From positions 1-64,000 of the forward strand of contig CAYSFD010000044.1 in NCBI GenBank assembly GCA_964430565.1: DNA of 64,000 nt, read 5' to 3'. This document shows, piece after piece, positions 41,080 to 49,176 of the stretch. Numbering within the stretch: the stretch's first letter is position 1; each line of letters starts with the position of its first letter. The notes beneath the pieces are model-generated. The model saw only the letters and a program-made list of their open reading frames with translations. It had not been told where the DNA came from and did no database searches. The translations under genes and the position numbers were made by a program. The DNA comes from VBDM01 sp964430565 (lineage in GTDB: Bacteria; Pseudomonadota; Gammaproteobacteria; Burkholderiales; SG8-39).

Positions 41080-43206
41080 TCACTGCCGCTCGATTGCCGC
41101 GATGACTCGCTCCGACGTGAGCGGCAGCTCGCGCACGCGCACTCCGAGCGCATGCGCGACGGCGTTCGCGATCGCTCCCGCAGTCGGGCCCTGGGCGGCT
41201 TCTCCCGCGCCGACGGCGGGAAGCTGCGGCCGATCGATCAACTCGACCTCGACCGCGGGCACTTCGCTGAATTTGAGGATGGGGTAGTCCTCCCAGCCCA
41301 GGCTGGTGATGCCGCGCTCATCGAGTTTTACCTCCTCCTTCAGCGTCCAACTCGTCGATTGAATCGCGCCACCCTCGATCTGATTGACTACGCCGTTTGG
41401 GTTGACGACCAGACCCACATCGACCGCGATGAAAAGCCGCTTTACCCGTACTTCGATCTCCACCTCGACTTCCGCTACCACCGCGCAGTAGGCGCCGAGG
41501 TTCTTGTATTTTGCGAATCCAATGCCGTGGCCTCGGCCTTCGGCGTTCGTCCAGCCTCCCCAATCGGCACGCTGCGCAGCAGTCTCAATCACGGCCCGCG
41601 CGCGAGGATCCTTGAGGTGCCGCAAGCGAAAAGCGATCGGATCGGCGCGGGCGGCGAGCGCGAGTTCGTCCATGAAGGATTCGATCGCGAACACGTTGGC
41701 GTAGGCGCCCAGCGAGCGCAGCGCCGAGGTGCGCACAGGCATCTCGCGCACGTAGTGGTTGGTGATGCGCTGGCTCGGGAAATCGTACAGCGGAATCGCG
41801 TTGCGGTCCGCCGCGCCAGCGGGGAGCGGCATATTGATCGCCGCGGGTCGCTCGAACGGACGCGCCAGATGCCACGCCGCGACCAGCGCTGGATTGTCCA
41901 ATCGGCCGGGCCTGCCGCTGTGCCCGTTGCTCCAAAGCTCGTGCTGCCAGTCCACGATATTGCTCTGCGGGTCGAGCGCGGCGCGCAAAGTCAGTGCCAT
42001 GGCCGGACCGCACGGCGCCCAGGCGAATTCGTCGTCACGCATCCATTGCACCTGCACCGGGCGACCGCCTGATCTTCGCGCGAGCAGCGCGGCGTCGAGC
42101 GCGACATCGTCTGCGCCGTTGTGCCCGTAGCAGCCGGCGCCTTCGGCGTGCCGCACCACGACCCCGTCTTCGCGCATGCCGAGCGCCAGCGCAAGGTCGC
42201 GGCGCAGATTGAAGATGCCTTGGCTATGACTCCACACGATGAGTCTGTCGCCCTGGAAATGGGCGATCGCACACGACGGGCCGATCGAAGCATGCGAGAT
42301 ATAGGGCTTCGTATAGGACGCTTCGAGCGTGCTCGTTGCCCGGGATTTCGCGCCCAGGTCTGTTTTTTCGTTGATGACCCGATGGTCGGAGGCGTGCGAC
42401 TTCAGCCAGGCATGGATGTCCTGCGGAATTGGTGGCAAGGCGTCCCATTCGCTCGCCTTTCGCAAGGCGTTTTGGGCGGCGATTGCACCTTCTTCCCGCT
42501 CGGCGAGCACTGCGACAAAACTTCCCTCGCGCACGATCGCCACGAGTCCCGGCATCGATTTGACCTTGCCATCATCGAGCGAGGCGAGCTTGGAGAAACC
42601 GTAACGGGGGCGGACCACGCGGCCAAAGAGCATGCCCGGCAACACCATGTCCTGAAGGTAGCGCGGCCGGCCCGCGATCTTATCCGGCAGATCGAGCCGC
42701 GGCGCAGGCTTCCCGACGACGCGATAGTCGCGCGGCGGTCTCGCCGCCGCGGTCGCGTCGATCTCGCAGTCGAAAAGCGCATCGCCCGCGCATTCCCAAA
42801 AGCTGGTGCTGCGGCCTGCCGCCTTGATCGCACCGTCCTCAACGTCTAACTCCGCAACCGATACGCCGAGGCGCTGTGCAGCGCGCTCCAGAAGAAGTGC
42901 GCGCGCGTGCGCGCAAGCGCGGCGTAATGCAGCGCCGGAATCCTGGATCGAGAGGCTGCCTGAAGTGACGCCTTCGTCGGGGCTCAGCGCAGTATCGGCC
43001 GCACCCATGCGGATGCGCTCCGGCGCGAGTCCGAGTTCCTCGGCCGCGATTTGCGCGAGCGCGGTGAGTATGCCTTGGCCGATCTCGACCTTTCCGCTGA
43101 ATATCGAAACCGTGCCGTCCCGGTGCACGCGCAGCCACTGCGAAAGGCGCGGATTCTTCTCCAGGCTCCCGGGGCGCTTGAGCTTGCTGTCGGTAACGGT
43201 GTTCAC
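41080..43206 (-). CDS. Molybdenum hydroxylase large subunit (isoquinoline 1-oxidoreductase beta-type)
   Basis: A 708-residue molybdopterin-cytosine-dinucleotide binding subunit of the xanthine oxidase family. WLRVHRDGTVSIFSGKVEIGQGILTALAQIAAEELGL is the first Moco block; EGAGCYGHNGADDVALDAALLARRSGGRPVQVQW and the C-terminal Glu in AVGAGEAAQGPTAGAIANAVAHALG (catalytic base) are seen. The GTG start at 43206 overlaps the small-subunit stop (GTGA). It lacks the FAD subunit, as in Ior-type enzymes that pass electrons to a cytochrome. Substrate (an aldehyde or N-heterocycle) unknown. Confidence 0.87.
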   Translation of the reverse strand: MNTVTDSKLKRPGSLEKNPRLSQWLRVHRDGTVSIFSGKVEIGQGILTALAQIAAEELGLAPERIRMGAADTALSPDEGVTSGSLSIQDSGAALRRACAHARALLLERAAQRLGVSVAELDVEDGAIKAAGRSTSFWECAGDALFDCEIDATAAARPPRDYRVVGKPAPRLDLPDKIAGRPRYLQDMVLPGMLFGRVVRPRYGFSKLASLDDGKVKSMPGLVAIVREGSFVAVLAEREEGAIAAQNALRKASEWDALPPIPQDIHAWLKSHASDHRVINEKTDLGAKSRATSTLEASYTKPYISHASIGPSCAIAHFQGDRLIVWSHSQGIFNLRRDLALALGMREDGVVVRHAEGAGCYGHNGADDVALDAALLARRSGGRPVQVQWMRDDEFAWAPCGPAMALTLRAALDPQSNIVDWQHELWSNGHSGRPGRLDNPALVAAWHLARPFERPAAINMPLPAGAADRNAIPLYDFPSQRITNHYVREMPVRTSALRSLGAYANVFAIESFMDELALAARADPIAFRLRHLKDPRARAVIETAAQRADWGGWTNAEGRGHGIGFAKYKNLGAYCAVVAEVEVEIEVRVKRLFIAVDVGLVVNPNGVVNQIEGGAIQSTSWTLKEEVKLDERGITSLGWEDYPILKFSEVPAVEVELIDRPQLPAVGAGEAAQGPTAGAIANAVAHALGVRVRELPLTSERVIAAIERQ

Positions 43207-43670
43207 GAGGCTTGACCGCTCGCGCGCAGCACCGCGCGCACCATGCGGTTGTGCGAGCCGCAGCGGCACAGATTCCGGTCGAGTGCCGCGCGGACTTCGC
43301 TCTCGGTCGGCTTGGGATTGCTTTCCAGCAGTGCCGCAGCGCTGATCAGAATGCCGCTGGTGCAGAAACCGCACTGCGCCGCCTGCTCGGCGAGAAAAGC
43401 GCTCTGGAGAGGGTGCAGCTCGCCCCCTTTGCCCAGGCCCTCAACGGTCGTGACGTGCTTTTCGGCCACGGACCAAAGCGGTGTATCGCAAGCGGGGGCC
43501 GCGTGGCCGTCGATCAGGACGAAACAGGCGCCGCACTGGCCGCTGCCGCAGCCGAAGCGCGTGCCTTTCAGCGCCAGATCGTTGCGCAGCGCATAGAGGA
43601 GCGGCGTGTCGCCGCTCGCCTCGACCTCGGCCGGAGTGCCGTTGACGGTGAGCCTGAAGCGCTCGGCCAT
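43203..43670 (-). CDS. Molybdenum hydroxylase [2Fe-2S] small subunit
   Basis: A 155-residue iron-sulfur subunit. Plant-type ferredoxin cluster motif GCGSGQCGACFVLIDG plus the fourth Cys in APACDTP (residues about 40-62), and the second helical cluster CGFCTSGILISAAALL ... LDRNLCRCGSHNRMVRAV (about 100-145). Eight cysteines in the expected pattern are present. Partner of the large subunit, translationally coupled by a 4-nt overlap. Confidence 0.93.
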   Translation of the reverse strand: MAERFRLTVNGTPAEVEASGDTPLLYALRNDLALKGTRFGCGSGQCGACFVLIDGHAAPACDTPLWSVAEKHVTTVEGLGKGGELHPLQSAFLAEQAAQCGFCTSGILISAAALLESNPKPTESEVRAALDRNLCRCGSHNRMVRAVLRASGQAS

Positions 43671-43691
43671 GGATCGTAGTATCGACCGGCC

Positions 43692-44666
43692 TTAATCGAC
43701 TTTGGCTCCGGAAATTTTGACGACCCTGGCCCACTTCTCGATGTCCTGCGCCATGTATTTCGTGAATTCCGCCGGCGTCATGTGCATGGGAAAGGCGCCC
43801 TGCTTGGCCCAGGCTTCCTTCACTTCGGGCAGGCCGATGATCGTCTGGATCTCGGAGTTTAGTTTTTGCACGATCGGGTTCGGCGTGCCAGCCGGCACCA
43901 TCACCCCGAGCCAGATCGTCGCCTCGTAGCCGGGTACGCCCGCTTCCGAAACCGTCGGGAGGTTGGGCGTGACCGCGGAGCGCGAGAGGCCACTCGTGGC
44001 TATCGCGCGGACGTTGCCCGCTTCTGCCTGCTTCGACATGACCGTGATGGCGTCGAACATCATCTGCACCTGGCCGCCCATGACGCTGGTGCGCGCGCCC
44101 GAACTTTCCTTGTGAGGTACGTGCACGATGTCCAGACCCGCCATCGCCTTGAACAGCTCGCCCGCCATGTGATAGGGCGTGCCCGGTCCGGAGGAGGCGT
44201 AGTTGAGCGCTCCGGGTTTTGACTTGGCGAGAGCGATCAGCTCCTTCAGGTTTTTCGCGGGCACGCTGGGATGTACAACGAGGAGCAGGTCCGAATAGTT
44301 CACCGGCGAGACCGGAACGAGGTCGGTCATCAGCTTGTATGGCTGTTTCGAGCGGAGCGACTCGTTGACCGTGTGTGTGTTGGACATCATCAGCAGCGTG
44401 TAGCCGTCCGCCGCCGACTTCGCCACCGCATCGGCGCCGATGACTCCGCCGCCGCCCACGCGGTTCTCAACCACGACCGGCTGGGCGAGTGGCTTTTCCA
44501 GGCGTTGGCCGAGATAGCGCGCGTAGAGATCGGCAGGGCCACCGGCGGAGAAGGGGATGATGATTCTCACAGGCTTGGTCGGATAGCTTTGGGCGTACGC
44601 GCTTACGGCGGCGCAGGCTGTGAAGACGAACCCGGCGAAGTAGCGCAGCAGTTTTTCAGATGTCAT
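43692..44666 (-). CDS. Bug/TctC-type periplasmic solute-binding protein
   Basis: A 324-residue exported binding protein. Signal peptide LLRYFAGFVFTACAAVSAYA, then YPTKPVRIIIPFSAGGPADLYARYLGQRLEKPLAQPVVVENRVGGGGVIGADAVAKSAADGYTLLM, the unmistakable family start. A very good ribosome site (AGGAGGAAGG) precedes the ATG at 44666; the frame from 44714 is too long. No TctA/TctB membrane subunits are next to it, so it may use a distant transporter or act in sensing. It lies upstream of the hydroxylase genes and could supply or sense the substrate. Confidence 0.92.
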   Translation of the reverse strand: MTSEKLLRYFAGFVFTACAAVSAYAQSYPTKPVRIIIPFSAGGPADLYARYLGQRLEKPLAQPVVVENRVGGGGVIGADAVAKSAADGYTLLMMSNTHTVNESLRSKQPYKLMTDLVPVSPVNYSDLLLVVHPSVPAKNLKELIALAKSKPGALNYASSGPGTPYHMAGELFKAMAGLDIVHVPHKESSGARTSVMGGQVQMMFDAITVMSKQAEAGNVRAIATSGLSRSAVTPNLPTVSEAGVPGYEATIWLGVMVPAGTPNPIVQKLNSEIQTIIGLPEVKEAWAKQGAFPMHMTPAEFTKYMAQDIEKWARVVKISGAKVD

Positions 44667-44700
44667 GATTCCTTCCTCCTGTTTGATTTCACCCGCAGGA

Positions 44701-45489
44701 TTATAACGACTCAAGCTGCAACTCAGCCATCACGGGTGCGTGATCGGATGGCCGTTCGAGCCGGCGCGGCGCGACGTCTATCTCACAGCCCCGGCAGCGC
44801 GAGGCGAGCTCGGGACTAAGCAGCACATGGTCGATGCGCAAGCCCAGGTTGCGCTTGAACGCGTTCATGCGGTAGTCCCACCACGTGAACGATTTCTCCG
44901 GCTGGGTAAACAGCCTGAAACTGTCTTTTAATCCCAGAGCTAGAAGTTTCCGAAAGGCCTCCCGCTCCCGAGGGCTGCACAGGACCTGACCTTCCCATGC
45001 CTTGGGATCGTAAACGTCTTCGTCCGCGGGTGCGATGTTGTAGTCGCCCAGCACCGCGAGCCGGGGGTATCTTTGAAATTCATCGGCAAGCCAGGCTCGA
45101 AAAGCCTCGAGCCATTTAAGTTTGTACTCGTACTTTTCGGAATCGACCGCCTCTCCGTTGGGCACATAAGCGCACACTACGCGAACCGCTTCAGCGCCGC
45201 CTCCAATCGTCGCGGCAATAATGCGCTTTTGCTCGTCGGGAAATGCAGGCATCCCGGTTGTGACGTCGGCGAGCGAAGCCCGGGACAGAATGGCGACGCC
45301 GTTATAGGTCTTTTGCCCGGACCAAGCGCAGTGGTACCCCGCGGCCTCGATCTCCATGAGCGGGAACCTGGCGTCCTCGAGCTTGATTTCCTGCAGGCAC
45401 ATGATCTCCGGGACTTTTTCTGCCAGCCAATCGAGCAGATGGGGCAGGCGCACTCTGAGCGAATTGACGTTCCATGAGGCGAGCTTCAC
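44701..45489 (-). CDS. xthA: Exodeoxyribonuclease III
   Basis: A 262-residue AP endonuclease/3'-5' exonuclease of base-excision repair. LASWNVNSLRVRLPHLLDWL starts the EEP fold; CLQEIKLED holds the metal Glu; YNGVAILSR, LGDYNIAPADEDVYDP, FTWWDYR and LRIDHVLLSPEL, and SDHAPVMAEL (catalytic Asp-His) follow. Start is the GTG at 45489, just before the first strand; the track upstream is out of family. Ends 34 nt before the Bug-type gene. Confidence 0.93.
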   Translation of the reverse strand: MKLASWNVNSLRVRLPHLLDWLAEKVPEIMCLQEIKLEDARFPLMEIEAAGYHCAWSGQKTYNGVAILSRASLADVTTGMPAFPDEQKRIIAATIGGGAEAVRVVCAYVPNGEAVDSEKYEYKLKWLEAFRAWLADEFQRYPRLAVLGDYNIAPADEDVYDPKAWEGQVLCSPREREAFRKLLALGLKDSFRLFTQPEKSFTWWDYRMNAFKRNLGLRIDHVLLSPELASRCRGCEIDVAPRRLERPSDHAPVMAELQLESL

Positions 45490-45523
45490 TAGCGCGCTGC
45501 CCAGGAAGACAAACGCTTCCGGT

Positions 45524-46099
45524 CTATTTGTAGACGCTATCGGACGCCGGCGGCGCACCGGCGCCCGCACCCTGCTGCGCTTGCTCCGGCGCTTTGGCGG
45601 GGTCCATCTTGCGAAGCGTTTCAATCGGCACGGAAGATCCGAAAGCAGGATAACCGGCTGCATCGAGCAGGCCGTTATAGACGCCTTCCTGGAATCCGGC
45701 CTGCACCTGGGCGCCGACGACGAGCAAGGGTATGTCGCTCTTGCCGGAAAGCCTTTTCAGTTCGTCCACCTCATTTTGCGTAAGGACGCTGACTTCCCTG
45801 AACGGTACGGTGCGCTTGACGAGCAAGGCGCGCGCCCGATCGCAAGGCTCGCCGCAGTCCGGCGCGGTGTAGAGGGACACTGGGAAAGTCTTTGCCGCGA
45901 CCTGCGTGGCGTAAGGCAGGTTGGAGGTTTCTCCCTGGCCTTGCCGAAAAGTTTTCTTCTGTACGCCCTTCGCGCCCGGGGGCGGCGGCTCCTGCGTGTA
46001 GTGGACCTTGCCGTCCTTGTCCACCCAGCGATAGGCCTGCCCCGAGGCGTCGGCGCAGGCAGTTAAGAAGATCGCTGCGGCGAGGAGATGGATGCGCAT
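45524..46099 (-). CDS. DUF4124-glutaredoxin fusion protein
   Basis: A 191-residue exported or lipid-anchored protein: signal with lipobox-like FLTAC (Cys15), DUF4124 domain (about 20-55: AYRWVDKDGKVHYTQEPPPPGAKG), then a glutaredoxin-like domain (about 70-165: FPVSLYTAPDCGEPCDRARALLVKRTVPFREVSV, GKSDIPLLVVGAQVQAGFQEGVYNGLLDAAGYP). The redox pair is CGEPC (three residues between the cysteines) rather than the usual CxxC. The tail is Ala/Pro/Gln-rich. Periplasmic redox role is inferred. Confidence 0.8.
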   Translation of the reverse strand: MRIHLLAAAIFLTACADASGQAYRWVDKDGKVHYTQEPPPPGAKGVQKKTFRQGQGETSNLPYATQVAAKTFPVSLYTAPDCGEPCDRARALLVKRTVPFREVSVLTQNEVDELKRLSGKSDIPLLVVGAQVQAGFQEGVYNGLLDAAGYPAFGSSVPIETLRKMDPAKAPEQAQQGAGAGAPPASDSVYK

Positions 46100-46111
46100 A
46101 CGGCGCTTGCT

Positions 46112-48163
46112 TTACGCGGCGATCATACCATTGTGACGCAGCAGTGCGTCGATTCTCGGTTCGCGGCCGCGAAACGCCTTGAACGACTCCAGCGCCGGGC
46201 GGCTGCCGCCGACGGCGAGAATCTCCTCGCGGAAGCGCGCGCCGGTCGCCGGATCGAACACGCCGTTCTCCTCGAACACGCTGTAGGCGTCGGCCGAAAG
46301 CACTTCGGCCCACTTGTAGCTGTAGTAGCCGGCTGCGTAGCCGCTCGCGAAGATGTGCGAGAAATTATTGAGAAAGCGGTTGTATCGGGGAGGGACGACC
46401 ACGGCAACTTTCGCCCTGATCTCGTCGAGAAGCTGTAACGGCGTCCTGGATCCCGTGGGGTCGAAATCATGGTGCAGGTGCATGTCGATCAGCGCGAACT
46501 CGATCTGGCGCACGGTCTGCATGCCGCTTTGAAAGTTTTTTGCCGCAAGCATCTTGTCGAACAGGTCCAGCGGCAAGGGCTTCCCGCTTTCCACGTGAGC
46601 GCTCATCCGCGCGAGTGCATCGCGCTCCCAGCAGAAGTTCTCCATGAACTGGGAGGGTAGTTCGACCGCGTCCCATTCGACCCCGCGCATTCCGGAGACG
46701 CCGACATCGTCCACCCGAGAGAGCAGATGGTGCAGCCCGTGACCGAACTCGTGAAACAGGGTCATCACTTCATCGTGGGTGAGCAGCGCGGGCTTCCCGC
46801 CTACCGGTGCCGGAAAGTTGCAGACCAGGTGGGCGACGGGAGTTCGGAGCCCGCCGGGAAAGCGCTGACGCGCGATCGCCTCGTCCATCCAAGCGCCGCC
46901 GCGCTTGGTTTCCCGCGAATACGGATCGAGGTAGAACTGGCCGATGAGACCGCCGCGTTCGTCGTTGATCCGGAAAAACCGCACTTCGGGCTGCCAGGTC
47001 TCGGCGGCGTCCGGAACGATGCGAATGCCATAGATGCTCTCCACCAGCCTGAACATGCCCTCCAGGACCTTCGGTTCCTGAAAATACTGCTTCACTTCCT
47101 GATCGGAAAACGCGTAGAGCTTTGCACGCAGTTTTTCCGACGCAAAAGCGATGTCCCAGGTCTGGAGTCGATCGAGCTTGAGCTCCGCGCGTGCGAACTC
47201 CTCGAGCTCGGCATAGTCCCTGCGTGCATGAGGCAGCGCCCTCGTCGCTAGATCGTTGAGGAAATCGAGCGCCGCCTTGGGCGACTCTGCCATCTTTAGC
47301 ACCAGCGAGAATTCCGCGAAGCTCCGGTAGCCGAGCAGCTGCGCCTTTTCGTTCCGCAGCTGGAGCACTCGCGCGATGATCGAAGTGTTGTCGAATTCCG
47401 ATTTTCCGAATTCGCTCGCCCGCGTGACGTGCGCACGGTAAAGCGACTCCCGCAGGCTGCGGTTCTCCGCGTACTGCATCAGGGGTCCGTACGAAGGCGC
47501 GTGCAGGGTGAATTTCCACCCTTCCCGCCCGTCCTTGCGCGCCGCTTCGGCAGCGGCTTGCAGCACGTCTTCCGGAATGCCGCTCAATTCTTGGCGGTCG
47601 CTCATGAACGCGGAAAAGGCGTTGGTTGCGTCGAGCACATTCTCGGAAAACTTCGCCTCGAGCGCCGCAAGCTCCTCCTGGATCTGCGCAAAGCGCAGCT
47701 TTTTCTCCGGTTCCAGCTCCGCGCCTCCCAAACGGAAGTCGCGCAGGGCGTTCTCGACGATTGCGCGCCGCGATCGCGACAAGCTTTCGAAGTCCTTCGC
47801 GGCGCGCAGCGCCTTGAATTTTGTGTAGAGGCCAAGGTTCTGCGCGAGTTCGGTCCGGTACTGCGTGACCTTGGGGAGGCTGGTGTTGTAGGCGTCACGG
47901 ATTGCGGCGTTGTCGTCCACGGCGTGCAGATGGGCGACCGCGCCCCAGGCGCGCGAGAGCAGCTCGTTGGCATCCTCCAGCGGCTCGGCAAAATCGCTCC
48001 AGGTGGCAGGGGTGCCTTCTCCCGCGAGCCGGGCAATCAGGTCGCGGTTCTCGCCGAGCAGATGATCGATCGCCGGCGCGACATGTTCGGGCCTGACCGA
48101 CTTGTAGCGCGGCAGTCCGGAGAAATCTAGCAGCGGGTTATCGGCGGCTTGCATGCTCTGCAT
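46112..48163 (-). CDS. prlC: Oligopeptidase A (M3 zinc metallopeptidase)
   Basis: A 683-residue cytosolic peptidase degrading short peptides and signal peptides. The zinc motif HEFGH is at about residue 471 (MTLFHEFGHGLHHLLSRVDDVGVSGMRGVEWDAVELPSQFMENF, the downstream Glu completing the site). The N-terminal NPLLDFSGLPRYKSVRPEHVAPAI block and C-terminal FASGYAAGYYSYKWAEVLSADAYSVFEENG are family signatures. The ATG at 48163 shares one base with the folD stop (TAATG), implying coupled translation. Confidence 0.94.
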   Translation of the reverse strand: MQSMQAADNPLLDFSGLPRYKSVRPEHVAPAIDHLLGENRDLIARLAGEGTPATWSDFAEPLEDANELLSRAWGAVAHLHAVDDNAAIRDAYNTSLPKVTQYRTELAQNLGLYTKFKALRAAKDFESLSRSRRAIVENALRDFRLGGAELEPEKKLRFAQIQEELAALEAKFSENVLDATNAFSAFMSDRQELSGIPEDVLQAAAEAARKDGREGWKFTLHAPSYGPLMQYAENRSLRESLYRAHVTRASEFGKSEFDNTSIIARVLQLRNEKAQLLGYRSFAEFSLVLKMAESPKAALDFLNDLATRALPHARRDYAELEEFARAELKLDRLQTWDIAFASEKLRAKLYAFSDQEVKQYFQEPKVLEGMFRLVESIYGIRIVPDAAETWQPEVRFFRINDERGGLIGQFYLDPYSRETKRGGAWMDEAIARQRFPGGLRTPVAHLVCNFPAPVGGKPALLTHDEVMTLFHEFGHGLHHLLSRVDDVGVSGMRGVEWDAVELPSQFMENFCWERDALARMSAHVESGKPLPLDLFDKMLAAKNFQSGMQTVRQIEFALIDMHLHHDFDPTGSRTPLQLLDEIRAKVAVVVPPRYNRFLNNFSHIFASGYAAGYYSYKWAEVLSADAYSVFEENGVFDPATGARFREEILAVGGSRPALESFKAFRGREPRIDALLRHNGMIAA

Positions 48164-49059
48164 TAGTCGATAGAAGCAGTGCGTTCGGCGGCGAGTACGG
48201 TGTTTTCGATCAGCATGGCGATGGTCATCGGGCCGACTCCGCCCGGCACGGGAGTAATGCGCGAAGCGGTTCCCCAAACGCTCTCAAAATCCACGTCGCC
48301 CGAGAGTTTTCCGTCCGCAAGCCGATTGATGCCGACGTCGATCACAACAGCGCCAGGCTTGATCATGCTTGCGGTAATGAGCTTGGGCTTTCCTGCAGCC
48401 ACGACGAGGATGTCGGCCTGACGCGTCATCTCGCCCAGATCGGGAGTTCTGGAGGTGCAAATGGTGACCGTGGCGCCCTTTTGCAAGAGCAGCAGCGCCA
48501 TCGGTTTGCCCACGATATTGCTGCGGCCGACGACGACGGCGTGCCGGCCTTCCGGATTGATTTCCTCGTGCTCGAGCAGCTTCATCACTCCGAGGGGAGT
48601 GCAGGGCACGAACCGCGGACGGCCGATCGCGAGCAGCCCGATGTTGATCGGATGAAAACCGTCGACGTCCTTTTCCGGAGCGAGGGTCTCCTGCACGCGA
48701 TCCACCGAGAATCCCGGTGGCAACGGCAGTTGGACGAGGATTCCATGGATGCGCTTGTCGAGGTTGAGGTTTCGAATGCGCTCGAGCAAAGCCCGCTCAT
48801 CGGCGCTATCGGGTATTTCGACGTGCTCGGAATGCAGGCCCACCTCGCTGCACGCCCTGATCTTGTTACGAATGTAGATTTTCGACGCGGGATGGTTGCC
48901 GACCTGCACCACGGCAAGGCCGGGACCGACGCCATTTGCGGCAAGGGCGCCGATGCGCCGCACGAGACTCTCGCGGAACTCGCGCGCGATGGCCTGGCCG
49001 TCAATAGTGCGGGTGTGCAAGGAAGGAGAGTGGTGCGGCCGACACGGGAAGGCGCGCAT
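48163..49059 (-). CDS. folD: Methylenetetrahydrofolate dehydrogenase/cyclohydrolase
   Basis: Bifunctional folate enzyme linking 5,10-methylene-, methenyl- and 10-formyl-THF. Motifs: YIRNKIRACSEVG (catalytic Lys), GILVQLPLPPGF, EKDVDGFHPINIG, PCTPLGVMKLL, VVVGRSNIVGKPMALLL, PGGVGPMTIAMLIENT. From the ATG at 49059 the protein has 298 residues, with an odd His/Pro-rich first 13 residues. A TTG at 49020 would give 285 residues, the normal length, and a -10-like TAGAAT at 49063-49058 overlaps the ATG, so the shorter start is possible. Confidence 0.94.
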   Translation of the reverse strand: MRAFPCRPHHSPSLHTRTIDGQAIAREFRESLVRRIGALAANGVGPGLAVVQVGNHPASKIYIRNKIRACSEVGLHSEHVEIPDSADERALLERIRNLNLDKRIHGILVQLPLPPGFSVDRVQETLAPEKDVDGFHPINIGLLAIGRPRFVPCTPLGVMKLLEHEEINPEGRHAVVVGRSNIVGKPMALLLLQKGATVTICTSRTPDLGEMTRQADILVVAAGKPKLITASMIKPGAVVIDVGINRLADGKLSGDVDFESVWGTASRITPVPGGVGPMTIAMLIENTVLAAERTASID

Positions 49060-49176
49060 TCTATCATTCGGCCTATTGATCCAGTGAGGCGGGCGGGGTA
49101 AGCTTCAAGCCGTTCTTCGCCGGTCCCCGACTCCCGCGCACGCACCCGCACGCACTCCTACCAAGAGGGAAACGTC

